64,000 nucleotides of DNA from Pseudomonas serbica (GTDB lineage: Bacteria > Pseudomonadota > Gammaproteobacteria > Pseudomonadales > Pseudomonadaceae), in contig NZ_JAQIYM010000021.1 in the NCBI RefSeq assembly GCF_028823535.1, positions 24,976-88,975 of the forward strand. Reading direction: 5' to 3'. Position numbers and translations under genes: made by a program. Each line of letters starts with the position of its first letter. Position 1 is the first letter of the stretch. Below are positions 1-8,022 of the stretch, in pieces. The notes below the pieces were generated by a model, which was given only the letters and a program-made list of their open reading frames with translations, ran no database searches and had not been told where the DNA came from.

Positions 1-436
1 GATCATCGGCCTTGAGCTGGGCGCCGACGACTACATGGCCAAGCCGTTCGAACCCCGCGAACTGGTCGCGCGCATCCAGACCATCCTGCGCCGGGTGCGT
101 GATGACCGCACCGAACAGCGCGCAAACATTCGCTTCGACAACTGGCGCCTGAACAGTGTGCTGCGCCAATTGGTTGCAGCCGATGGCTTGGTGGTGCCGC
201 TGTCCAACGCTGAATTTCGCCTGCTCTGGGTGTTCATCGAGCGTCCGCGTCGGGTCCTGAGTCGCGAGCAGTTGCTCGATGCCGCCCGTGGCCGCTCGAT
301 CGAAGCCTTCGATCGCAGTATTGACCTGCTGGTGTCGCGCCTGCGCCAGAAACTCGGTGACGACCCCAAGGCCCCGCAACTGATCAAGACCGTGCGCGGC
401 GAGGGATACCTGTTCGACGCCCGAGACATCGGCTGA
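1..436 (+). CDS. OmpR-family response regulator, C-terminal part (5' end outside window)
   Basis: The reading frame is open from base 2, so the start and most of the receiver domain lie upstream of the window. What remains begins at the end of the receiver (GADDYMAKPF, containing the conserved Lys-Pro of the last receiver strand). A winged-helix DNA-binding domain follows, with the typical RSIEAFDRSIDLLVSRLRQKLG recognition region and a KTVRGEGYLF C-terminal hairpin. It is an OmpR/PhoB-type transcriptional activator. Its stop TGA overlaps the ATG of the downstream sensor kinase by one base, so the two form a translationally coupled two-component operon. The target regulon cannot be told from the sequence. 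Confidence 0.93.
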   Translation, partial: IIGLELGADDYMAKPFEPRELVARIQTILRRVRDDRTEQRANIRFDNWRLNSVLRQLVAADGLVVPLSNAEFRLLWVFIERPRRVLSREQLLDAARGRSIEAFDRSIDLLVSRLRQKLGDDPKAPQLIKTVRGEGYLFDARDIG

Positions 437-1488
437 TGCGGGCGCGCTTCGATACGTTGTTCGGTCGCCTGTTTGGCGTGCTGCTGATCGCGATTATCCT
501 GGCGCACCTGCTGGCATTTGCCTGGTTTCACTCTTACGGCCCGCCGCCTCCCCCTCCACCGCCGGCGTTATCGGGCAACGTGAACGGTCAACACTCAGCC
601 ACGGACCCACGCCTCGCCGAGCGTCCGCCTCGCCCATGGTTCGGCGGCCCCCTGGTGCCGCTGACCTTTCAATTGATCTCGCTGATCATTGCCGCCTGGT
701 ACGGCGCCAAATTGCTCAGTCGGCCGATTCAGCGCCTGAGCGATGCGGCCGAGCGCCTGAGTGAAAACCTCGACAGTGAGCCTCTGGAGGAATCCGGCCC
801 ACGGGAAGCGCGGCAAGCGGCGCACACCTTCAACAAGATGCAGCGGCGCATCATCGAGCAGGTCAAGCAGCGCTCGCGCATGCTCGGCGCTGTATCCCAC
901 GACCTGCGCACCCCCCTGTCGCGGCTCAAACTGCGGCTGGAACAGATCGACGACGACAAGCTGCAAGGCCAGATGCGCCAGGATCTGGACGACATGATCA
1001 GCATGCTCGATGCGACGCTCGGCTACCTGCACGAACAGCGCACCAGCGAGGCCTCACAGTGGATGGATGTGCAGGCGCTGGTCGAGTCCCTGAGCGAAAA
1101 CGCCCAGGACCGGGGTGCCGATGTTCAGGCCAGCGGTCATTGTGCGCCGCTGCAAGTACAACCGATGGCGTTGCGTTCCTGCATCAATAACCTGCTGGAT
1201 AACGCCTTGCGTTACGCCGGGCAGGCGCGGATCACCCTGCAGGATCACCGCGAACACCTGGTGATCCGGATCATCGACCATGGACCGGGTATCGCGGCGG
1301 ATAAACGTGAAGCGGTCTTCGAACCGTTCTTTCGCCTGGAAGGATCACGCAATCGCAACTCCGGCGGCGTCGGCCTGGGCATGACCATTGCTCGCGAGGC
1401 GGCGCAACGGCTGGGCGGGCAGCTCAGCCTGGAGGAGACGCCCGGTGGTGGACTGACCGCGATCATCCACCTGCCCAGGCAAGATTGA
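436..1488 (+). CDS. Sensor histidine kinase with proline-rich periplasmic loop
   Basis: Inner-membrane sensor kinase of 350 aa, partner of the regulator it overlaps. TM1 is about residues 12-32 and TM2 about 73-92, with a HAMP linker about 92-145. The phospho-accepting H155 sits in SHDLRTPLSRL, followed by an N-box (NNLLDNALRY) and G-boxes (DHGPGI, GGVGLGM) of the ATPase domain. The periplasmic loop is only about 40 residues and starts with eight consecutive prolines (residues 36-43), so there is no room for a classical PAS or Cache sensor. Signal perception may be through the membrane or a partner protein (inference). The signal is unknown. Confidence 0.93.
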   Translation: MRARFDTLFGRLFGVLLIAIILAHLLAFAWFHSYGPPPPPPPPALSGNVNGQHSATDPRLAERPPRPWFGGPLVPLTFQLISLIIAAWYGAKLLSRPIQRLSDAAERLSENLDSEPLEESGPREARQAAHTFNKMQRRIIEQVKQRSRMLGAVSHDLRTPLSRLKLRLEQIDDDKLQGQMRQDLDDMISMLDATLGYLHEQRTSEASQWMDVQALVESLSENAQDRGADVQASGHCAPLQVQPMALRSCINNLLDNALRYAGQARITLQDHREHLVIRIIDHGPGIAADKREAVFEPFFRLEGSRNRNSGGVGLGMTIAREAAQRLGGQLSLEETPGGGLTAIIHLPRQD

Positions 1489-1489
1489 T

Positions 1490-2542
1490 TCAGCGACGAT
1501 CGTCGACCCGAGCGTGACTCTTGCTCCAGTCGGTCAACAGGCTGTAAGCCACGGCCAGCAGGGTCGGGCCGATAAACAGGCCAATGAAGCCGAACGCGAT
1601 CAAGCCGCCAAACACACCAAGCAACACGATCACCAGCGGCAAGTTCCCGCCCCGGCTGATCAGGTAAGGCTTGAGCACGTTGTCCACGCCACTGATGATG
1701 AACATGCCCCAGATGCCAAGGAACACCGCCATTGCGTAATCACCCTTCCAGACCAGCCAGGCAGTCGCTGGAATCCATACCAGCGGCGGTCCCATGGGTA
1801 TCAGGCTGAGCATGAAGGTCACGATACCCAGCACCAGCGCACCGGGAACGCCGGCAATCAGGAAGCCGATCAGCGCCAGCACGGCCTGTGCCGCAGCGGT
1901 GCCGATCACGCCGTTCACCACCCGTTGCACCGTGCCCGCTACCAGCTCGATGTAATACCCGGCACGGTGGCCGATCAGGCGCTCCAGCAAACCATGGACA
2001 AAGGCCGCCAACCGCGGGCCGTCCCGATAGAAAAAGAACACGAAGACAATGCTCAGGGTCAGCTCGAGAATGCCGCTGCCAATCTGCGCGCTGCGCGCCA
2101 GCAACCAGTTACCGACCTGGCCCAGATAAGGCTTGAGCGACACCATCATCGCCGCGCCCTGCTGATCGATGCTGTTCCAGATCACCACCAGCCGTTCGCC
2201 CACCAAGGGAATGCTGCCCAGCCATTGCGGCGCTTCAGGCAGACCATCGACCTGCACATCCTTGATGAACGCCGTGGCATCGCGCACATGGTCCGCCAGG
2301 TTGAACCCCAGCCATACCAGGGGCGCCGCCACCAGCACCATCCAGCCCACGGTGAGCAAGGCGGCCGCCAGGGATTCGCGGCCATTGAGCCAGCGGGTCA
2401 GCAGGCGCATCAGTGGCCAACTGGCGAAGGCCAGCACTGCGCCCCAGAACAGGGCCGACCAGAACGGCGCCATCACCCAGAAGCTCGCGCCAAACAGCAC
2501 CAGGAGCAGGATCTGCACCAACAGCCGATCGTTATTGATCAT
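1490..2542 (-). CDS. AI-2E family transporter (PerM/YdiK-like)
   Basis: Polytopic inner-membrane protein of about 350 aa in the AI-2E exporter / PerM family. Hydrophobic helices run through the whole length. The family hallmark near the C-terminus is clear (GVDNVLKPYLI, then a G-rich LGVFGGLIAFGFIGLFIGP helix pair). The ATG at 2542 is chosen over a GTG one codon earlier. The substrate of most family members is unproven; autoinducer-2 export was shown for only some. The gene converges with the sensor kinase, with a one-base gap, and lies downstream of the DUF4892 gene in the same direction. Confidence 0.9.
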   Translation of the reverse strand: MINNDRLLVQILLLVLFGASFWVMAPFWSALFWGAVLAFASWPLMRLLTRWLNGRESLAAALLTVGWMVLVAAPLVWLGFNLADHVRDATAFIKDVQVDGLPEAPQWLGSIPLVGERLVVIWNSIDQQGAAMMVSLKPYLGQVGNWLLARSAQIGSGILELTLSIVFVFFFYRDGPRLAAFVHGLLERLIGHRAGYYIELVAGTVQRVVNGVIGTAAAQAVLALIGFLIAGVPGALVLGIVTFMLSLIPMGPPLVWIPATAWLVWKGDYAMAVFLGIWGMFIISGVDNVLKPYLISRGGNLPLVIVLLGVFGGLIAFGFIGLFIGPTLLAVAYSLLTDWSKSHARVDDRR

Positions 2543-2611
2543 CACAGTCTCGATAAAATCATTTCAGCAAAAAGAGTAGGCGAACACGCCGCGCGCGTTC
2601 GCCGGATAACC

Positions 2612-3430
2612 CTAGCGCAGCAGTTTGATATGCAAACCGGAGCCGTCGACAGCACCGGTTTCCATCCGTGCCGCCCGAACGCCCTGCTCGATCAGCGACT
2701 GACGCCATGCTTCGGCATTGGGCCCCGAGACACTGACCCGCAAGGTGGTGTCCAGGTTCAGTCCCCGGGAGATCAGGCGCAGCCAGGTGTCATCGGGCGC
2801 TTCGGTCAACTTGGGGAAGTCGAGCTCGCCGGTACTCTTGAGCTCGCGCAGCAAGGTCGCGGAGGTGGGCAGCAAATCCCCCAACGGAGCGACGGCGTCG
2901 AACTGTTCGACGTGCAGATAGGCTTTACGGTTGCCACGGGTGATGCTGTAAAGCGCCACCAGCGTGTTGTCCCGAGGCGCGGCCAGGCGCAGCAGCAGGT
3001 ACGCCTGCTCATTATCGGCGCCATAGAGCTTGGCGTTACCGAACACTTCGTTGGCCCATAGGCTGCTTTCGCCGCAATCTCGAGCCTGGCACCAGAACAG
3101 CAACTGCGCATCCTGCTGCTGCAGCGCTTCGCGCGCCGCGGTGAACGCCTCGGTGGCTGAATGCTCGGCCGGCAACTCATAGGTCACCGAGGTGACATTC
3201 CCACGGGCACTGACCTGGCCGTCAAAGCGCAACTGGCCGCTGATCTTGCGGATCGAGCCGAGCGGGTAGATCCGCTCCAGCTCTGCCGCGGGGCGATAAT
3301 CGACGATCTGCGCATCGGTCATGCGCGGCACGATCGGCAGGTCCTGACTGCCCGGCAGATCGGCGGCTAACGATAGAGGACTGAAACAACAGAGCATCAG
3401 CAAACTGAGTGAGCGCATGGATAGACTCAT
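2612..3430 (-). CDS. DUF4892 domain-containing secreted protein
   Basis: Protein of about 272 aa with a Sec signal peptide (MRSLSLLMLCCFSPLSLAA, cleavage before DLPGS), so periplasmic or outer-membrane associated. The body matches what I recall of the DUF4892 family: an N-terminal region with the YPLGSIRKISGQLRFDGQVSARG segment and a C-terminal domain of OmpA-like length; function unknown. Start: ATG at 3430 (MSLSMRS) overlaps the stop of a 19-codon reading frame at 3427-3486 by ATGA. A second in-frame ATG at 3418 is also possible. Neither has a strong ribosome site, so coupling to the tiny upstream frame is the likely way it is translated (inference). Confidence 0.8.
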   Translation of the reverse strand: MSLSMRSLSLLMLCCFSPLSLAADLPGSQDLPIVPRMTDAQIVDYRPAAELERIYPLGSIRKISGQLRFDGQVSARGNVTSVTYELPAEHSATEAFTAAREALQQQDAQLLFWCQARDCGESSLWANEVFGNAKLYGADNEQAYLLLRLAAPRDNTLVALYSITRGNRKAYLHVEQFDAVAPLGDLLPTSATLLRELKSTGELDFPKLTEAPDDTWLRLISRGLNLDTTLRVSVSGPNAEAWRQSLIEQGVRAARMETGAVDGSGLHIKLLR

Positions 3431-3486
3431 CGGATCAGCACGACCTTGTGGCCAATCGGGGGCGCAGCGGTGTAGAGGTCTATCAT
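3427..3486 (-). pseudogene. Remnant of a glutathione S-transferase N-terminus (19 codons)
   Basis: A GGGAGA ribosome site and ATG at 3486 open a 19-codon frame ending in TGA at 3427-3429. The peptide begins MIDLYTAAPPIGHKV, closely matching the first strand and active-site loop of YfcG/YghU-type glutathione transferases (typically MIDLYTAATPNGHKV). The rest of the enzyme is missing: after four more codons the frame stops and the DUF4892 gene starts with an ATGA overlap. It is most simply the stub of a GST gene deleted down to its first codons, retained because it supplies initiation for the downstream gene. A leader peptide is the alternative. Confidence 0.55.
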
Positions 3487-3536
3487 GGTTGTCTCCCTTT
3501 TCAACCCGCCCAGCCTCGACAGTTGCCCGGCGCAAG

Positions 3537-4391
3537 TCAAGGAATGACGAAGAACCGATTGAAACAGTCTGCGACAAGATCGGCGCCGGCTTCATCATTC
3601 AGGTGCAAATGATGGCCGCCTGGCAGCTGTTCAATGCTCAAGGGTAGACGCTCCAGCAACTCGGGGTGCTTGGCGAGCATGCCATCGGCGGCGACCACCA
3701 GCTTCGCCGGGCAGGCGATCCGCTGGACGAAGGCCATGGCCTGCTCGGTGGTCAGGCGCAACGGCGACGGCAGCGTGAGGCGACTGTCGGTGCGCCAGGT
3801 GTAGCCGCCCGGCACCGGCATCAGGCCACGCTGGGCCAGCAGCTCGGCGGCTTCGCGACTGACCGCCACCAGGCCTTTCATGCGCGCTTCGATGGCGCGG
3901 TCGAGGGTGCTGTAGACCGGCTTGCGCTTTTCCCGCAGATCCAGCTGCGCCTGCAGGGCCATGCCCATGCGTTCGGCAGCGTTTTCGCCTTTGTCCGTGG
4001 GCGGAATGACGCCATCAATCAACGCCAGGTGGGTGACCCGCTCCGGTAACGAGCCGGCAATGATCAGCGATGCGATGGCCCCCATCGAATGCCCCAGCAA
4101 CGCAAACCGCTTCAGCCCAAGCTGTTCTGCCACTTGCAGCACATCGTGGGCATAGTCCCACATGGCGTAACCGGCGCCCGGCGGGCGGTGCCCCGAATGC
4201 CCGTGACCGGCCATGTCCAGGGCGATAATGCGCAGGCCTTTGAGTTTCGGTGCCAGGCGGGCAAAGCTGTTGGCGTTGTCCAGCCAGCCATGCAGGGCAA
4301 TCACCGGCAAACCGTCTTCGGGGCCAAACAGGTGCGCCGCCAGTTCGATGTGCGGCAGGTTCAGGCGAACTTCTTCAACGACATGGCTCAT
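3537..4391 (-). CDS. Alpha/beta-fold hydrolase
   Basis: Cytoplasmic hydrolase of 284 aa. The oxyanion-hole motif ALHGWLDNANSF (about residues 32-43), the nucleophile elbow GHSMG with Ser102, a late Asp (VVAADG) and His (GGHHLHLND) give a complete catalytic triad. Such proteins hydrolyse esters, lactones or thioesters; the substrate cannot be read from sequence. Its ATG at 4391 overlaps the stop of the preceding hydrolase by 4 bp (ATGA), so the two are translationally coupled. A TTG two codons upstream is a less likely start. Confidence 0.88.
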   Translation of the reverse strand: MSHVVEEVRLNLPHIELAAHLFGPEDGLPVIALHGWLDNANSFARLAPKLKGLRIIALDMAGHGHSGHRPPGAGYAMWDYAHDVLQVAEQLGLKRFALLGHSMGAIASLIIAGSLPERVTHLALIDGVIPPTDKGENAAERMGMALQAQLDLREKRKPVYSTLDRAIEARMKGLVAVSREAAELLAQRGLMPVPGGYTWRTDSRLTLPSPLRLTTEQAMAFVQRIACPAKLVVAADGMLAKHPELLERLPLSIEQLPGGHHLHLNDEAGADLVADCFNRFFVIP

Positions 4392-5194
4392 GCGCAATCC
4401 TGCTGTTGGCGAGCGCCCCAGCGGTTGAACAGTTTTTTCAGCAGCGTGGCCGTGTCCTGCGGGCGTTCCAGGGGAAACATGTGACCGCCAGGCATGCTCA
4501 GCGCCTCGCCCTTTGGCATACGCCCGACGGAACTGGTGTGATGGCGCATCACCACCTTGCTCTTTTGCCCGCGAACCACCGCCAGCGGCACTTTCAATTG
4601 CCGCGTCCTGCCGGGGCTGGTGTGCGGCACGCCACGGTAGATGCTGATTTCCGTGGCCGGATCGAAACGCAGGCGCAGCTTATCGCCCACTTGGTGCAAT
4701 CCATATTGCAGATAGGCGTCGAAGCACTCCGGATCGAAGCTGCGAAACAGGGTTTTACCGGCGAAATAACGGCGCGCGCTGTCAAGGTCGGCGAACTCTT
4801 CCCGCCGCCCCAGGGTGCGACCGGCCGGGGTCAGGCGGTCAATGAAACCGAATCGCTTGGCGGCACGGATGACCCATTGGTCGGTACGGGTCAGCACCGG
4901 GGAATCGAGCATCACCACCCCGCGATACAACTCGGGGCAACGCAACGCCGCGTGCAGGTGCAGTACGCCGCCGAAGGAATGACCAACGCCCCACACCGGC
5001 TCCGGTTGTTGCTGCAGGTGGTGGATCAGTTCATCCACCAGGTTGTACCAGTTGTCATCCGCCGGGTACCGCGGGTCGTGAGCGTGCTGCTCCAGATGCG
5101 TCACCTGATATTCGGGTGCCAGCGCCGCAAACAACTTGCCGTAGGTCCCCGAAGGAAAACCATTGGCGTGGGCGAAAAATATCTGTTGCGACAT
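4388..5194 (-). CDS. Alpha/beta-fold hydrolase
   Basis: Second hydrolase of the cluster, 268 aa. It starts MSQQIFFAHANGFPSGTY, where HANGFP is the oxyanion-hole loop. The nucleophile is Ser73 in GHSFG, and C-terminal SMPGGHMFPLERP carries the catalytic His. It has no signal peptide, so it is cytoplasmic. It is only distantly similar to its downstream neighbour, so this is not a recent tandem duplication. Position between a thioesterase/acyl-CoA ligase pair and another hydrolase suggests lipid or acyl-ester turnover (inference). The ATG at 5194 replaces a longer but unsupported upstream extension. Confidence 0.87.
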   Translation of the reverse strand: MSQQIFFAHANGFPSGTYGKLFAALAPEYQVTHLEQHAHDPRYPADDNWYNLVDELIHHLQQQPEPVWGVGHSFGGVLHLHAALRCPELYRGVVMLDSPVLTRTDQWVIRAAKRFGFIDRLTPAGRTLGRREEFADLDSARRYFAGKTLFRSFDPECFDAYLQYGLHQVGDKLRLRFDPATEISIYRGVPHTSPGRTRQLKVPLAVVRGQKSKVVMRHHTSSVGRMPKGEALSMPGGHMFPLERPQDTATLLKKLFNRWGARQQQDCA

Positions 5195-5307
5195 ACCGTT
5201 CGATCCATCAACGAAGACAAAGCCCGATTGTCCGCAAGAGCGCGTCCTACAGCAATGACCGTAACTGACAGGAAGGATGACAGTCCGGTCAAAGCCATCG
5301 TCCACCA

Positions 5308-5751
5308 TTACCTTGCTGGCGGATTCTCACCCAGCGGCACTACCGCCATGGTTAGCCGCGACACACAACTGGCTTTGCCTTCGTCACTGGTCAAACGGAT
5401 ATCCCAGACATGGGTCGTACGCCCGATATGAATGGCCTTGGCCACCGCCGTCACCCGCCCGCTGCGCAGGCCGCGCAAATGGTTGGCGTTGATTTCCAGG
5501 CCCACGCAATAGAATTTGCTGGTATCGATGCACAAATAGCTGGCCATCGAGCCGACCGATTCAGCCAGCACCACCGAGGCGCCGCCATGCAGTAAACCGT
5601 AAGGCTGGTGAGTGCGATGATCGACGACCATGCTCGCGGTGAGGGACTCTTCATCGAAGGCTTCAAAACGAATGTCCAGCACTTCGCCGATGGTGTTTTT
5701 CTGAAGTGCGTTCAACTGTTCGATGTTCGGAGCGGTACGCCACAGACTCAT
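5308..5751 (-). CDS. PaaI-type hotdog-fold thioesterase
   Basis: Single-hotdog acyl-CoA thioesterase of 147 aa, in the usual size range. The active-site region YGLLHGGASVVLAESVGSMAS carries the HGG turn and the downstream Glu expected of PaaI/EntH-like enzymes. An AAGGAAA ribosome site precedes the ATG at 5751. It lies 32 bp downstream of the acyl-CoA ligase gene in the same direction. The pair would make and hydrolyse acyl-CoA thioesters, which fits proofreading or recycling of CoA around the ligase (inference). Confidence 0.88.
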   Translation of the reverse strand: MSLWRTAPNIEQLNALQKNTIGEVLDIRFEAFDEESLTASMVVDHRTHQPYGLLHGGASVVLAESVGSMASYLCIDTSKFYCVGLEINANHLRGLRSGRVTAVAKAIHIGRTTHVWDIRLTSDEGKASCVSRLTMAVVPLGENPPAR

Positions 5752-5783
5752 AGCAGAGTTTCCTTGTTGATTTTGTTCGTGGC

Positions 5784-7439
5784 TCAATCCTGCCACAGCA
5801 CCGCTTCACTGTGTTCGCTCCATTCTTCGAAGCGGGCGCCGTAAGCGGCTTCGATCACGTTGCGCTTGATCTTCAGGGTCGGCGTGAGAAAGCCGTTTTC
5901 CACTGCCCAGCTGTCCTTGACCACCACCAGTCGCCGCAAGCGCTCGTGCTTGTCCAGGGCGTTGTTGACCTCTTCCAGAAGTTTTTCCAGGCTTGAATGC
6001 AATCCGGCCCGTGCCTCCTGCTGCCCGACAGCCGAGAGTACGCACAAGCCCAGCGGCGCACTCAAGCCATCACCGACCACGCACACTTGCTCGATACGCG
6101 AATGCACCGCCAGGCGGTTTTCGATGGGCGCCGGGGCCACGTATTTGCCTTTGCTGGTCTTGAAGATTTCCTTCAGGCGCCCGGTCAGGCGCAGGTTGCC
6201 TTCGGCATCTTCCTCGCCCTTGTCGCCGGTGCGCAGGAAGCCATCCTCAGTGATGGTATCGGCGGTTTTCTGCGGCTCCTTGAAATACCCGAGCATGGTC
6301 GCGCCGCTGCGCACCATGACCTCGCCCGATTCGTCGATGCGCACCTCGACCTCCGGGCATGGCCTGCCAATCCAGCCCTGTTTGTAATGTCCCGGCAGAC
6401 AAATGTGCGAGTAGCCGCAACTTTCCGTCATGCCGTAGACCTCCAGCACGTCCAGCCCAAGCTTGCGGTACCACAGCAGTAAACTCAGCGGCACCGGCGC
6501 GGCACCGGACAGGGCAACGCGCAAGGCATCGAGCCCCAACCCCGCGAGGACTCTATGCCCGACCCGCTTGCCGATGATCGGCAGACCGAGCAGGAAGTCG
6601 AGGCGCTTTGCCGGAATCTTGCTGTACACCCCCATCTGGAATTTGGTCCAGATGCGCGGCACGCCGAACAGTGCAGTGGGCCGGGCACGTTTTAGATCAG
6701 TGAGGAAGGTATCGAGGCTTTCGGCAAAAAACACAGTTTGCCCGGTATAGATCGATGCCAGTTCGACGAACATCCGCTCAGCAACGTGGCACAACGGCAA
6801 ATACGACAACAACCGATCCGACTCATTCAGGCCGAACAGTTGCGTGCCGCGCGTGGTGGCGAACGCCAGATTGGCGAAGCTGTGCATCACGCCCTTGGGC
6901 ATGCCGGTGGTGCCGGAGGTGTAGATGATGGTCGCCAGTTGATCGGCGGTGGGCCTGGGGTCGTCCTGGATCGGTGAGCTGCGTTGCAGGTCGGCCCAGC
7001 TGTAATCGAAGGTGCCGGGGGGATGCAGCGGCAGGCTGATGGTCGGCAGATCGGGACTAACCCCTCGGGACATGCCTGGCCAGTCGTCAAGTTTGCCGAT
7101 GAACACCAGCGCCGCTTCCGAGTGTTCGAGCACCTGGCCCACCGATTCGGCAGTGAGGTTGGGGTACAGCGGCACCGAGACATGCCCGGCCATCCAGATC
7201 GCCAGGTCGGCAATGATCCAGTGCGCGCAGTTTTTCGAGATCAGGGCGATATGACTGCCTTGCGGCAGTTCCCGCGATCGCAGCCAATGGGCCGCGCATC
7301 GGGCCTGGTGACCGACGTCTTCCCAGGTCAGGGTCTCGACCTGCCCACCGCCCACTGGCTGGACAAGAAAACGCTGGCGGGGATGACGTGCCTCGCGCTC
7401 GTAGAAGATGTCCAGGGGCAAACGCGAAGCAGCAGGCAT
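5784..7439 (-). CDS. AMP-forming acyl-CoA ligase (long-chain fatty acid type)
   Basis: ANL-superfamily adenylating enzyme of 551 aa. The phosphate-binding loop is YTSGTTGMPKGV, the adenine motif is YGMTESCG, and the hinge region LRTGDKGEEDAEGNLRLTGRLKEIFKTSKGKYVAP matches long-chain acyl-CoA synthetases of the FAA1/FadD15 type. It activates a carboxylate with ATP and loads it on CoA in the cytoplasm. AAAGGAG precedes the ATG at 7439. It is first of a minus-strand run that continues through a thioesterase and two hydrolases. A near-perfect 26-bp palindrome 41 bp upstream is probably its operator. Confidence 0.9.
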   Translation of the reverse strand: MPAASRLPLDIFYEREARHPRQRFLVQPVGGGQVETLTWEDVGHQARCAAHWLRSRELPQGSHIALISKNCAHWIIADLAIWMAGHVSVPLYPNLTAESVGQVLEHSEAALVFIGKLDDWPGMSRGVSPDLPTISLPLHPPGTFDYSWADLQRSSPIQDDPRPTADQLATIIYTSGTTGMPKGVMHSFANLAFATTRGTQLFGLNESDRLLSYLPLCHVAERMFVELASIYTGQTVFFAESLDTFLTDLKRARPTALFGVPRIWTKFQMGVYSKIPAKRLDFLLGLPIIGKRVGHRVLAGLGLDALRVALSGAAPVPLSLLLWYRKLGLDVLEVYGMTESCGYSHICLPGHYKQGWIGRPCPEVEVRIDESGEVMVRSGATMLGYFKEPQKTADTITEDGFLRTGDKGEEDAEGNLRLTGRLKEIFKTSKGKYVAPAPIENRLAVHSRIEQVCVVGDGLSAPLGLCVLSAVGQQEARAGLHSSLEKLLEEVNNALDKHERLRRLVVVKDSWAVENGFLTPTLKIKRNVIEAAYGARFEEWSEHSEAVLWQD

Positions 7440-7480
7440 GGGACTCGCTCCTTTGTTTTTTGTGCTTTGGAGCAAGCGTA

Positions 7481-7506
7481 GTTAACCAAGCAAGTGCTTG
7501 GTTAAC
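7481..7506 (-). promoter_or_regulatory. 26-bp palindromic operator, TetR-type, before the acyl-CoA ligase
   Basis: Perfect 12-bp arms (GTTAACCAAGCA and its complement) separated by two bases, in the only promoter space of the acyl-CoA ligase gene. The CCAAGCA-N2-TGCTTGG core is of the kind bound by TetR-family repressors of acyl-CoA metabolism. No T-run follows, so it is not a terminator. The cognate regulator is not in this window. Confidence 0.55.
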
Positions 7507-7526
7507 TTTTTTCGAGAATCAACAGC

Positions 7527-7561
7527 AAAAGATCGCAGCCTGCAGGGAGCTGCGATCTTTT
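7527..7561 (-). terminator. Hairpin after sixA (REP-like)
   Basis: 13-bp perfect arms (AAAAGATCGCAGC and complement) around a 9-nt loop, just downstream of the sixA stop. The A/T ends would give a T-run in either direction. The GATCGCAGC...GCTGCGATC core also resembles a dispersed repeat common in fluorescent Pseudomonas genomes, so it may be both a terminator and a REP copy. Confidence 0.6.
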
Positions 7562-7566
7562 GGCGT

Positions 7567-8022
7567 TTATGGTTGCTTGATACTGTTGAGTTTCATGGAG
7601 CCGACCAACAACTCAGCACCATCGAGCTGCGCCAGACCGGCAGTGTCGACCCGCTCCGGCGGATGCCCGGCACCGTGTTGCAGGTAACTCAGCAGATTCC
7701 CCACCAAAGGGTTGTGACTGACCAGCAGCACGTCGCTGACCGCGACCATCTGTTCGGCCACCTTGTCCGGCTCGGTGTCCGGGGTCAGCCATTCCACAGT
7801 GCGGATTTCCGGCTCGAACCCCAACGCGTCGCGCACCAGCTGCGCGGTTTCCTGTGCTCGCCGGTACGGGCTGGCGTAGATGGCAGTCAGCGGCTGCCCG
7901 ATCAGGTTGGCAGCGCTGCGCAGCACTTCCTCGCGCCCGTGCTCCGTCAGTTCCCGCTCCGAATCGTGGGGACGGGAGCCGTGTGGCACGGCTTCCCCAT
8001 GACGCAATACCCAGAGTTTCAT
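7567..8022 (-). CDS. sixA: Phosphohistidine phosphatase SixA
   Basis: Histidine phosphatase of 151 aa with the catalytic RHGEA at residues 7-11 and a second His region near VLLVSHNPLVG, as in SixA. In E. coli SixA dephosphorylates a phosphohistidine on the nitrogen phosphotransferase NPr and was first described acting on the ArcB Hpt domain. The ATG at 8022 overlaps the stop of the DUF4389 gene by 4 bp, so it is the last gene of a short operon with that gene and perhaps gpsA. Confidence 0.88.
   Translation of the reverse strand: MKLWVLRHGEAVPHGSRPHDSERELTEHGREEVLRSAANLIGQPLTAIYASPYRRAQETAQLVRDALGFEPEIRTVEWLTPDTEPDKVAEQMVAVSDVLLVSHNPLVGNLLSYLQHGAGHPPERVDTAGLAQLDGAELLVGSMKLNSIKQP

Noticed and set aside
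1514..3061. 515-codon frame antisense to the AI-2E and DUF4892 genes
   Set aside because: Composition dominated by Gln, His, Arg and Ala with no domain-like segment; the opposite strand carries recognised families.
4250..5431. 393-codon plus-strand frame over the hydrolase pair
   Set aside because: Shadow frame; both hydrolases have complete catalytic triads on the minus strand.
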